From Entonaema liquescens (Eukaryota; Ascomycota; Sordariomycetes; Xylariales; Xylariaceae): DNA of 64,000 nucleotides. Below the pieces are notes generated by a model. That model did not search any database. It was not told where the DNA came from and saw nothing but the letters and a program-made list of their open reading frames with translations. The stretch lies in NCBI GenBank assembly GCA_902805475.1, contig CADCSX010000005.1:1065501-1129500 (forward strand), written 5' to 3'. Both the position numbers and the translations under genes were made by a program. How positions within the stretch are numbered: the first letter of the stretch is position 1; each line of letters begins with the position of its first letter. Shown here piece by piece: positions 36,801-47,113 of the stretch.

Positions 36801-39800
36801 TTAATAATTTTTATATTAATAATTATATAACTTTTTCGTTTAATTTCGCTATTTTTATCTAAGATAAAAATATCTTTATAAATAATAAAAATTAATATAA
36901 AAAAAAAATAAATTTTTAATTACGAAATATTTTATTTTAAAAAATTAATTTTGTAATTATATTATTAATAATTTTTTAATCTTTAATATTAATAACGTAA
37001 AATTTACATTTTTTAAAGATAAGTTTTTCCCAATTTAGCTTAAATTTAATTAGTTTAATTTTTTTTTTAAAAATATAAATAAAACTTTTATTTTTAAAAA
37101 TATTATAAAATTTTAAAATAATATTATAAAATTTTTTAAATTCTCTTAATTTATTAAAGTTTTTATAAATAATTATACTATTAAAATATTTACCAATATT
37201 AAAAATATTTATAATAAATAATAAAGATTAATTAAAGATATAATTATTAAATTTATAATTTTTAAGTTTTTTAATAATAAGTTTAATAACTTTATTATTA
37301 ATAATGTAATAATTTTTATATTTTTAATCCATTAAGATTAAATAATTTATAAATATATTATAAAAAATGATAATAAGTTTTGCAATATTATTATAAATAA
37401 TGATTTATTTTATATTATTATTAATTAAAAAAGTTAAATAAGCAATTTAATTATTAATAAATTTAAAAATTAAATTTTAACCAAAGTTTATATAATATAA
37501 TATATTAATATAATAATAATAATATAATAGAATAATAATATAATTTATTATTATTATTTTAATTTTATTATATTTTTTATTATTTAAAATAATTAATAAT
37601 GGGATTATAATTTTACAAAATTAAATAATAATAATTTTTTTTAATAATAAAATATTAATATTTTTAATATTAAAAATATTTATTCTTAATAATAATTTAA
37701 AGGGTAAATTTTTAATAAAAATAATTTTATAAAAAAACGAAATAATAATTAATTATTTATTATAAATATTTTTAAAATAAAATTTAATAATAATATATTT
37801 ATTTGTAATAACTTAATTTATAAAGATTTTATATATAAATATAAATATTACTTTTATACGAATTTTATTATTAAGGTAATATTATTAAATTTATGTTTTA
37901 TTAGCAATGGTTTATATATAATTAATGTTAATATAAATATTTTCTTAATATTTAAATTTAAAGGAAATTATAATAAAAAATTTAAAATATATTTTTATTT
38001 TATAAATGAAGTTAATTTTAATATTAAAGAATAAATTAATTAATAAATTAATAATAAAGATTTTAATTTTTAATATTAATTATAAAAATTTAAATAATGT
38101 TTTAAAATTAATATCGATTATTATTTAAGGTTAATCATTATATTAACAATTAATGAATAATAATAAATAATAAACATTAGATAATGATGATTAATAAAAA
38201 TTTTATAATATTAATATATCGTTAATATAATATAATTTAAATAAAATAAAGTTTATTATAATTATAATATTTATTAATTTTTATATATACATTAATAATA
38301 ATGTTATTATTAATTGTAATGTATTATATTATGTTAAAATTTCAATTGATAATTTCGATAAAAACAATGTAAATTTAAATAATAATTTATTATTATTAAA
38401 ATAATATTATTAAATATAATAAAATAATTTATTATAATTAATAAATATTTTACTATAAAATTTATAATCAATTTATTTAAGTATTTAAACCATTATATTA
38501 AAATATATTACATTTTTAATGTTATTATTAATAAAAAATAAACTAAAATCATTAAAGATTTTTTTATAAAATATAATTTTTTTATCGTTATAATCTTTTT
38601 CATTAATATAAATATTAAAATTATTAACATTTTTTTTTACATTACTTATATATATATTTAATTTTTAATAAAATTATTAAAGATATTAATAATTATAATT
38701 CCCATTATTTTTATTTTTATTTAAATTTTTAACGTCCGGCTTAACATTTTAATTAAAAAATTATAAATATTAAAATTAATTATTTTTCTTTTAATATAAT
38801 TTAAAATATTTTTAATAATTTTACGTTTAATTATTTATAAAATTATTAATTTAATTTTTTAATTAATTATAATTATTATAAAAGAAATTATTTTACTTAC
38901 CGTAATTATTACCACTATTATTATTATATTTATATATAAATTTTATTTTTTATAAAAAAATTAATTCGCGTTCATTAACTTTTCGAAAAAATTATTTAAA
39001 AATAATATTTATAATAAATTTAATTAATTATTGTTAAATATAATAATTAAATAATTTAAAAATATATTTAAATTAATTTTTAAATAAATAATTATAAATT
39101 TTTACATCGTAAATAATATTATTAATAAAAAGGCATAATAATTTTTTATTTTTTATATTTAACAATGTAAATAATTAATTTTTCAAATTTTAATAAACAA
39201 TATTAAAATATTTACGAAATTTGGTAATAAATTTTTCGCAAATATAATCCATATTACTTATGGTTAAAATATTTCGTTTCATTTTTATTAATTTAATTAT
39301 TAATTATTATTAAATAATATATTATAAATATAATATTTATACGGTTTTAATTTTAATTTTTTTTTACAATTATATAAGTTTTTTTAATTGATAAATAAAT
39401 GTAAAAATATTAATATAAATAATATATTTTCTAAAAAATATAATATTGGCAAAATGGAAATTTATTTACAAAAAATTAAAATATTTAACTATTTTTAAGG
39501 AAATTTTTCCATTATTATTTCCATTATTTCCATTACCATTATTATTAACAATATTATAGTTATTATTATTTATAAAACTTTATAATATTATTTAATAAAA
39601 AGCTTGTATAATAATATTTATAATATTAACAATTATTATAAAAACATTAAAATTAACATGGTTTTTTTATAAATTTAAATCCATTATATAAGATTAATTT
39701 TTCGTTATAATTCAACCGATTTTAATAAATTTTAATAAAAAAAATAATTAAAATAATACTTTAAAAAAGATAAATAATAATAACGATGATGATTATTTAA

Positions 39801-40792
39801 AAAGTTATTTAATAATAACGGATTATTTAATTATAATAGATTATTTAATGATAATAAAAATATTAATGGTGTTTAATAATAAATATTTAAACTTTATTTT
39901 AAAAAGTTATTTAATAAATAATATAAAAAATAAAAATATAATAATTAATTTAAAAAATTATTCTAATAATTTTAACGAAAATAATAAAATTTATTATTAT
40001 AGGGTTTTTAAATTATTATTAAAATAATAATATATTTATAAATTAATAAAAATAAATTTTAAAAAATTAATATAATAAAGTTAAAACGGTATAAAAATTA
40101 ATTTAATATATTATAAATCTTTTATAATAATAAATATAAAAAATATTTTAAAAAATATAATAAATTTATTAAAAAAAGTAAATATTATTATAAAAAAATT
40201 ATAATTATTTTAATTAAATTATTATAAAAATTAAAAGATATTATATTTTTTTTTTTAACGTTTAAAAAAATAACGAAATTATTTTTTCGATTTTATTTAT
40301 TAAATTAAATAAATAACGTTTTCGTATTATAATATTAAATTTCTTTTTAATAATATAAAAACGGATTAAATAAAGGTAAAATCATATTTATTAATTAATA
40401 TAAAAAAAAAATAATTTATTTTTAAAAAACGAAAAAAGTATAAAATTTATTCGCGTATTTTTATAAACATTAATAATAATTAATAATAAAATTATTAACG
40501 ATTGTTAAATTAATAATTATTAATAAAGTTTATTATAAATATAAATTATTAATAAAAATCATTAATAAAAATTAAAAATAATAATTTATTAATAAATAAA
40601 TTTTAATAATAAAAATTAAAATTATTATTTATTAAAAAAAATTTATAATAATTTAATTAAATTAATAGTTAATTTTAATTTAATTTAATTTAATGGAAAT
40701 TTTTTAATTTAATAAAAAATAAAATATTTATTATAATTTATAATATTATAATTAAAAAATAATTAAAAAAACGGAATAATAAAATTACTAAA

Positions 40793-40937
40793 TATTATAA
40801 TATAATATAAGTATAAATTAAATTATGTTGTTATATTGGTTAAGTTTTATAAAGGAATCTTTAAGATAGTAGACGTAAAAATACATCTAAGATATGTGGG
40901 TCCTTATGTGGATCCTGTGGGTCCATGTCATATGACA
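40793..40937. repeat. Right LTR, 145 bp
   Basis: Same length as the left LTR. The left end is more damaged (TGTCAC has become TATTAT), while the right end keeps TATGACA. The target-site copy AACGG follows at 40938-40942. Confidence 0.9.
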
Positions 40938-40942
40938 AACGG
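40938..40942 (+). repeat. Target-site duplication AACGG, right copy
   Basis: Perfect match to 33680-33684. The host exon resumes at 40943. Confidence 0.9.
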
Positions 40943-41151
40943 ACTCTTCGCGTCTAATGTCGGTCGGATTCGAACAGCTCTCAGACGGCGAACATGAGGC
41001 ACGCGGTGGGCTTGGCAATGTGTGCACATATCAAACAAAGATCCAAGCGCAAGAAAACCCCTATTTGGGTCAAGATATTGGCGGCAGAGCCGCCTACGGG
41101 AACGAGCAGATCACAGTTACACAACAGACAATTGTGACAAGTAGCCCATAG

Positions 41152-43437
41152 CTAGTAGTCAGAGGTGTCAGTAGCAGATCGTGCGAGAAAGGTAGTACAA
41201 AACCGAAGGTCTCGGCCTTGATTGTCTACCTAATAAGTGATGACAAGGTTTAAAGTAATCCGCCAAGATCAATAATAATTAGTGGAGGGCAAGAAGCGGC
41301 AACGTGGTAACGTCACATCAGGAACTATGTGCATATGGAGATTGTGCTGATATGGTTGCAAGGCTCTTGAACAGATATCTTAGTGTCCAGGACATCCCTT
41401 TGACATAAGCCGACAAGCTATCCGTATTATATTCTAATTGGCTGAACCTCACCACTCGCTTCCTGAGAGTTCCTGTAATCATTCTACATGATACTTACAC
41501 ATCTACCTAATATAGCTATTATGAAGGCGACATAGACGGCACGAGAACAACTTGAATATTCTCCGGGGAACCCAAATCTAACTAGGAAAGTATGGGTGGT
41601 GATACATAGATACCGAAGGTATTATTTGTTCTAGATGTCTTACCTACATAGAATCCTCATATATCTCACTGCAGAAGAGTGCGTTACGCATAGGCATATC
41701 GATTTTTGCAGCATACTAGGTTAATGGGCCAGTAACTTATAGGATAAGATTTCGTCGCTATTTTCGGTCCTAAATACATGCCTCATAAGGTTTACACGTA
41801 GTAAGTACTAGGTATAATTATATCCCACAAGGTAGATATAGAATAAAAGTATTTACATTCAGTATCATGTAAGTGATTATGAATGTAAGTAAATATGACA
41901 ACCAAGACGCAGATTTAAGGGATATTTTCCAAATACCTCGTAGCATTCAAATAAAGCTGTACATATTTGTTTGCCAACAAACAGGTGCGGTCGGTATAAC
42001 TTCGCCTAGACGAAGACGGTACTGGTCCAAGACGTTTCAATATTAATATTCCAAGCACGATTTATCATAATACGTGTTAAAACTCCATATATTACCTGTA
42101 CAATAGCACCCGTTTGCAAGCAAGCTCCTAACATATCTTGCCAATCCCAATGAAATACCGACATTTTCAAACACCTGCCCCCTTCAACTGTCCCGCCGTA
42201 GAGTCTCGTTACACAGCTGTCGGTGTGGCAAAATGCATTTTTAAACTTATATTACCCCTTTCCAAATCCGGGTCATAGCAATGTAAGGCTACTGCAACTC
42301 CAGTAAATCCACGTCAGATCATATAGTTTTTGTACGACCGGACGTACAGAATTGGAGAGCAGGGATCGTTATGGTCGTATTTACTCTGTGCGAGGTCCGA
42401 AAAAGGCTGCCAGCCCGCCGTCGTATCGCATGAACCGAGAACGTTATCTTGCGTCTTAGGCATTCAATGGCGCGCCAATGAAATTATTTCACTGTGAGAG
42501 ATCGCCGAGTCTGTTTACACAAGATCAATGCGACGGTGTTTGTATTGGGTACTGTTATAATGAAAATAAGGCAATGTTTATGGGATATCTATGTACTTGA
42601 CAATCCTCCTATGCCACCTAATTCGAATAGATGGCCGATACTACGTATAGTTGCTTTGGGCTCTAAGCATTTATCCCTTTGCCGACATTCAAGTAAGCCA
42701 ACTACGAACTCACTACTGCCGTACTATGGTCGATGCCCCTTATACACAAGTAAAAATATGAGGTACCTTTTGTATGTCCTGCCATAATACGGCACAAGCA
42801 TGCTGACAACGACTACACGGAGCAACTCTCTGCGAAGAGATACCATATGTCTAACGGAGACCTTCACGGCAGGTAATGATGATTTAACCTAGCAACCTTG
42901 ACTAGCCTGTAATTAAGAAAGAAGGCTCCATACGACCCTAACCTACAATACCGGCGTATTAATATAGAAGTTAGCGCTGCTTTATGATATCTCGTGCCGT
43001 GTGAATACTAGGGTATCATGTACCTGGCGAGCACTCATGACATACTGCCAAAAAAGGATCGGTGAATAGCAACGAGCCTACCTAGTCCACTTACTAGATA
43101 CATGAATTACATCGCGAAATATGCCTCTATTGAACCTGCGATTTCTGTTAGGTTCACCGATAGTTCGATGTACGGAGTATGGCCACACCTTCGCCAAAAG
43201 ACACTGGACTATAGACCTAAGGTCATATCGTCGACATAGTTTGAGGCTTTTAGTATTCCGGCGGTGCAGGGATCAATCAGATTCTATGATCAATCCGGAT
43301 GAGAATATGTAGCCTAGACAAGTATAAAAATAAGCAAACCTGTCGGGCAGATAAGTACAATATTATGCTATCCTATCCAAATTTACAAACTAGTTTGATT
43401 TTTTGTAATAATTAGTTACGTTGCAATATTTATCACA
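41152..43437. other. Intergenic, no gene seen
   Basis: 2.3 kb of ordinary composition. Open frames of 60-97 codons show no family resemblance or splice support. The right end is the upstream region of the 592-aa gene. Confidence 0.45.
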
Positions 43438-45512
43438 ATGGCGACTGAGTTTGTGATAAATACGCGGAAGCTAAGATACACAGGGGAGGCAATGGTATAA
43501 GTCTACAGCTACTGACTTCTCATTAGGGAAAAAGACACTCTAACAATATGTACAGGCTGCCCTCAAGGGGAGTGGCGTGGACGCAAACTTCAAACCTCAT
43601 GGGAAATGCCAAGATAGTGCGCCCCCTATCAAGAATTCCATCAACAATATGTGCCAAGTTTCACCAGAACGCATATGGTTGAAGAGTAAGCAGCAGTCAC
43701 GTCCTCCGCAGTTATCAAAACAACGACACATTGGGACTTATCCCTTGACGACTGAGATTTGCTCCTGGGTTAAGAATGCCCTGGCAAATTATCAGCCAAG
43801 CCACGAAGTCCTAAGGGTTCTTGAACCGTTTGCGGCCGAATTCCATAATATTTTCGAAAAGGAGAGAGAATCTAGCTCCGGCTTGCACGACCTTGACTTA
43901 ATCGAGCTCACATTTCAGTGCACTTTGGAGATTAGTGCTGCTATTCTCTTGGCTGCGAATGCTACTGATGACCCGATATCCTTATCAACTCAATACCACA
44001 CATCAGGGGCTGAGGGGGACGATCACTTCATTCCCTGGGGAAGGCTGCTCACTGGCCTTGATTGTGACCCTCCCATCATCGCCCAATTTCCCTTTTATCT
44101 ATTGATGTGTCAATCTTTCACCTTTGAGCCTACTTCTCATAGGGAGGATTATGTCTACTCGGCTTTGACTGGTATAGACTGGGTAAGTCTTTCATTCCCA
44201 TAAAGATATTTCCTATTCGTGGGTATATTCAAATCTACACCCCTTCATATATAGATGAAACTTCCTGTATATATCTTCTTATAACTAACGGGGACCTCCC
44301 CTGGTGTACATGAACTACGAATTCTGCTAATTTGTTTGGTACGACAGGTTAAAGGCAATAATAAATTCAAAGATCGTGTAGAAGCATTCGAAACTCTGGC
44401 ATGGGCATCTGTGCCTGCTCTCGACGATACCAAATCCGGCGGAGACCGTTCATTCTGGCGAATCGCCCTTGCCTATCTCCTTGCCCTAAATGGCTGCGAG
44501 AATGCTAAGCCTTTTAAGATTCCTAGAAGAGTGTACATCGATCACGGCTTGGACCCAGACCTAGTTATTGCGGCTCGGGCTTTTGATACTAGTGCTTCTG
44601 CTTATATGTGCCGCGACGGGGCTGCATACCTCGACGATGGAGGTATGGATTCAATCCTCGGGAGTGCCGTACCAAATGATATAATGGATCTCCATGTCGA
44701 TATTCTGACCGGGGAGACGCGAAACCTGCTTCGTCTGTTATATCCTCCTTCTGACGATATCGCAAGATGCATGCAGACGACGTCTACTATCTTGTCGTCG
44801 ATGCTCTGCGAGATATTTAGGGTCATTACCGAGCGCGGATGCATAACCGTGAAGACGGGCGCGTCTCATCTACCTCACCGGCATACAGCTTCTGTCGAGC
44901 CCGCCACCGACGTATCTTCGAGACTCTTGAGCTGTACATAAATAAATACCCGCAGTTCTGGGAATGGTATGTTCTTTCGTCATGAATTCAATCACTGACC
45001 TCTCTGTAGGAGAGTTCTTCTAACACTACGCCTCTAGGACTTGGAAGATCTACGATATGGCCAAGTCCCAAGTCACCGAAGCCGGCATCGCCGAGCCGCT
45101 GATCTGCGGACTGAAGAGGGCCGGCACACAAACCCAGCTGCCTCCATCCCCCGCGAACAAATTCTTCAAACTATGGTACGACATGGTAGAAGACGGCTCT
45201 AGCCAACTTTCTAACAAGAACCCTCTCGGCACGAGTGAGGACTTGGCCCCCGTCGTACGCGATATCCACAGTCTCTGGCACCAGCAACTGAGGGACGAGA
45301 CTAAGAAGCTGGGCTGGGGTCGCGAGTTCGATCATAGATCGGACATGCTGTTAGGCGAGGCGGGGAAGATCTTAGAACGTAGAGGCGATATCACGGAAGA
45401 CACGTATAAGTTCATGATCGCTTATGGAAGGTTGTGTATGGGCTTGCCGTACATAGCGTATCATACTATTGACGCCATTATCATGGCATTCGGGGCTATA
45501 TATCCAGTTTGA
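43438..45512 (+). CDS. Unrecognised 592-aa protein, terpene-synthase-like motif, one frameshift
   Basis: I do not recognise this protein with certainty. Exons: 43438-43494, 43556-44182, 44348-44966 and 45038-45512. The first, 19-codon exon was chosen because the second begins at a clean CTAAC..TACAG acceptor with no in-frame ATG after the preceding TAA. One base is missing in the G run at 44820-44822; with it the total is 592 aa and the frames join (MLCEIFR, then GHYRARMHNREDG). All-helical look, no signal peptide or membrane span. The segment AVPNDIMDLHVDILTGETRN resembles the N-D-x2-S-x3-E metal-binding element of class I terpene synthases, with Asp at the Ser and Glu positions. A divergent terpene synthase is one hypothesis. 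It lies 10 kb from the PKS cluster beyond the retroelement. Confidence 0.6.
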
Positions 45513-45751
45513 GACTTTTACGAGTTGGTGGTAAGATCGGTTGCTTTTATATATCTAGCATAGGTTGCTTTCATGGATAGGTTAAGGTACTTATAGGAAA
45601 ACCATTAGCTCCAACCTGCACTCTGAAAAATCCGAGTCTTTTATAGAATGTGGTAATATGGCAGGAGACTCCCCTTCTCTTTACAGTTACTATAATACAA
45701 GAATATACCCATGATACATTCTTCCTCTTCCCTTTTCTCATATAGATATCT

Positions 45752-45774
45752 CCCTACCCTACCCTACCCTACCC
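45752..45774. repeat. Short (CCCTA)n tandem repeat
   Basis: Four CCCTA units plus a partial one in the convergent 3' region. Similar to the telomeric CCCTAA unit but one A short and internal, so not a telomere. Confidence 0.7.
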
Positions 45775-46728
45775 TTTTGATACGTTTCCCTTGGTAACGA
45801 ACAAGAATTGCTCCACAGCCATTCCCAGCAACGTCTTCCGTGTCATCCGTAACATAGCTTGTGTCCAACGGGGGTACACAGCAGCGCCCCTATCACCAGA
45901 AGCCGCGTGTAATAACACCGCTTCAGCTAACTCACGCGGCGTAGGACGGGGGGATGGCGACTTTTCCTTAGACCCGACAGCTACGTCCTCTATGTGGCAA
46001 GAAACGACATTGACGCCGTTCGGCGAGAGGTCTTCCGACCCCCCGTGCAAGACACGCGACTGCGGCCCATTCCCACCACTCGACGAGAACACATTGATAG
46101 CAAGCGCAGGCATGTTGCGCTTAAGCAGCGCCCCCAGCGCAGCGCCCAACTGCGGCGAAACCATCCCGTCTCTCTCCCCACCCACGCAACACACCACCAT
46201 CGTCAAATTAACACCCTCCAACGACGCCGCCACCTTGGCCGCAAACCCCTCCGCCACCGCGCCCTGCGCCCCGCTATCCGCCACCACGACGCGGTACTTG
46301 TTCTCGGGATACCTGCCGCGCAGGTGTGCGCGGAGCGCCCCGAGATCTCTCGCAGCCGCGACACCCGCACGGCGATCGGACCCCGCGCCGTACAGCACGA
46401 CGTTGAACCCGCGCTCGGCCAGCGCGAAGCACAGCGCGCGAGCGAAGGCGTCTTCTCGCGCGGCAACCGCGACGAACGCCCACGCGGGCTTCCCCCGCGC
46501 CGCGTGCAGGTAGCGCGTCAGGGGCGCGTCGGCGACGATATACAGACGCGCGCGCGGCCACAGGACGGCGAGGGTCTCGCAGGCGGCGCAGAGGGCGGCG
46601 CCGGGGCCGAAGAGAGATAGTAGGGAGGTTATGAAGCCCATTTCTGGAAGGGAATAGTAGGATAGGACGAGAGGAGAGGTTGGTTTCGTTATACTTAGAC
46701 GAGATGAGCTCGCCGGGAGACGAAACAC
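45769..46728 (-). CDS. SDR-like (hydroxysteroid/ketoacyl reductase type) pseudoenzyme
   Basis: 319 aa, single exon, visibly GC-rich compared with its neighbours. The layout recalls the membrane-anchored 3-ketoacyl-CoA/hydroxysteroid reductases: N-terminal hydrophobic stretch (MGFITSLLSLFGPGAALCAA), then PAWAFVAVAAREDAF and RGFNVVLYGAG, RVVVADSGA and LTMVVCCVGGE, in Rossmann order. The cofactor motif TGxxxGxG is lost (VAVAARED), NNAG reads CCVGGE, and no Y-x3-K active site is visible after FSSSGGNG. Catalysis is therefore unlikely. Translation may begin at 46641 (MGFITS) rather than 46728, since the first 29 residues look like leader. Ala/Arg-rich sequence leaves long open frames on other strands too, which are shadows. 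Confidence 0.6.
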   Translation of the reverse strand: MFRLPASSSRLSITKPTSPLVLSYYSLPEMGFITSLLSLFGPGAALCAACETLAVLWPRARLYIVADAPLTRYLHAARGKPAWAFVAVAAREDAFARALCFALAERGFNVVLYGAGSDRRAGVAAARDLGALRAHLRGRYPENKYRVVVADSGAQGAVAEGFAAKVAASLEGVNLTMVVCCVGGERDGMVSPQLGAALGALLKRNMPALAINVFSSSGGNGPQSRVLHGGSEDLSPNGVNVVSCHIEDVAVGSKEKSPSPRPTPRELAEAVLLHAASGDRGAAVYPRWTQAMLRMTRKTLLGMAVEQFLFVTKGNVSKG

Positions 46729-47113
46729 AAACCAGGAATGAAGGGGAGAGGCGAAGATTTACTCGACGGGATTAGCGACGGCGAGTCGGCGATTCTTTAA
46801 GCTCGAAGAAAAGTCTCTTGCGCCGATGCCAACACCCTCGGGGCAGGAGGTGTCATTTTAAGGACTATCGCAACGTAGCGCCGAGTCACCTGTAAGGTCC
46901 CAAAACACGAGCTTAATTCGCCAATTCATATTTGAATAACACCATGCTAAAAGGAGCACGCTGTAATAAGAACAAAGGGGAGTATGGTATTCATTCAAAA
47001 GATTGTACAATAATAGTTAGGTAGTTCATAAGTCATTAAAAGTCATAAGCACATCACATCATATAGTAATACATCCGTGCCGTGTCCCCCCGTTTCCCCT
47101 CCGTTGGGTATCA
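46729..47113. other. Intergenic
   Basis: Upstream of the SDR-like gene and downstream of the F-box-like gene. No gene. Confidence 0.5.

Larger units (their letters stand above)
33685..40937. mobile_element. RIP-degraded LTR retrotransposon, 7253 bp
   Basis: Paired 145-bp LTRs with TG..CA ends and a 5-bp direct target duplication define the element exactly. The interior from about 33,960 to 40,790 is almost pure A/T with stops in every frame, so gag, pol and protease order cannot be read, and Copia versus Gypsy is not decidable from coding sequence. Orientation is also open. Read on the minus strand, the first bases inside the right LTR are TTTAGTAATTT, which could be a mutated TGGTA-type primer site, but this is weak. 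The pattern fits repeat-induced point mutation, which acts on duplicated DNA in the sexual cycle of ascomycetes. Confidence 0.92.
32606..41151 (+). pseudogene. 7-TM rhodopsin-domain gene split by an LTR retrotransposon
   Basis: Second Pth11/SAT4-like membrane protein. Exons: 32606-32758, a 28-nt microexon 32815-32842, 32907-33351, and 33413-33684, which is interrupted and resumes at 40943-41151. Omitting the element and one target-site copy gives 1107 nt, 368 aa, with the frame passing cleanly across the junction (KGIT, then DSSRLMSVGFEQLSDGE). Seven hydrophobic segments are all encoded before the insertion. The Cys pair in LICQPVELNWDP and GTCGDQ is typical of the family. With the element present, translation would read 15 residues into the left LTR and stop at 33729-33731, losing about 69 tail residues. 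The receptor core might still be made. Flanking exon sequence shows no obvious RIP damage. Microexon boundaries rest on phase and branch sites. Confidence 0.85.

Noticed and set aside
33960..40790. Mitochondrial DNA insertion or centromere as the explanation for the AT block
   Set aside because: Flanking LTRs with transition-only differences and a perfect target duplication explain the block as one retrotransposon. No mitochondrial gene is readable.
45752..45774. Telomere-like CCCTA repeat
   Set aside because: The unit is five bases, not CCCTAA; only about four units, internal between two genes.
45791..46620. Long plus-strand open frames opposite the SDR-like gene
   Set aside because: They are shadows of GC-rich coding sequence: Arg/Ala/Thr-rich with no family resemblance, while the minus strand carries Rossmann-like order.
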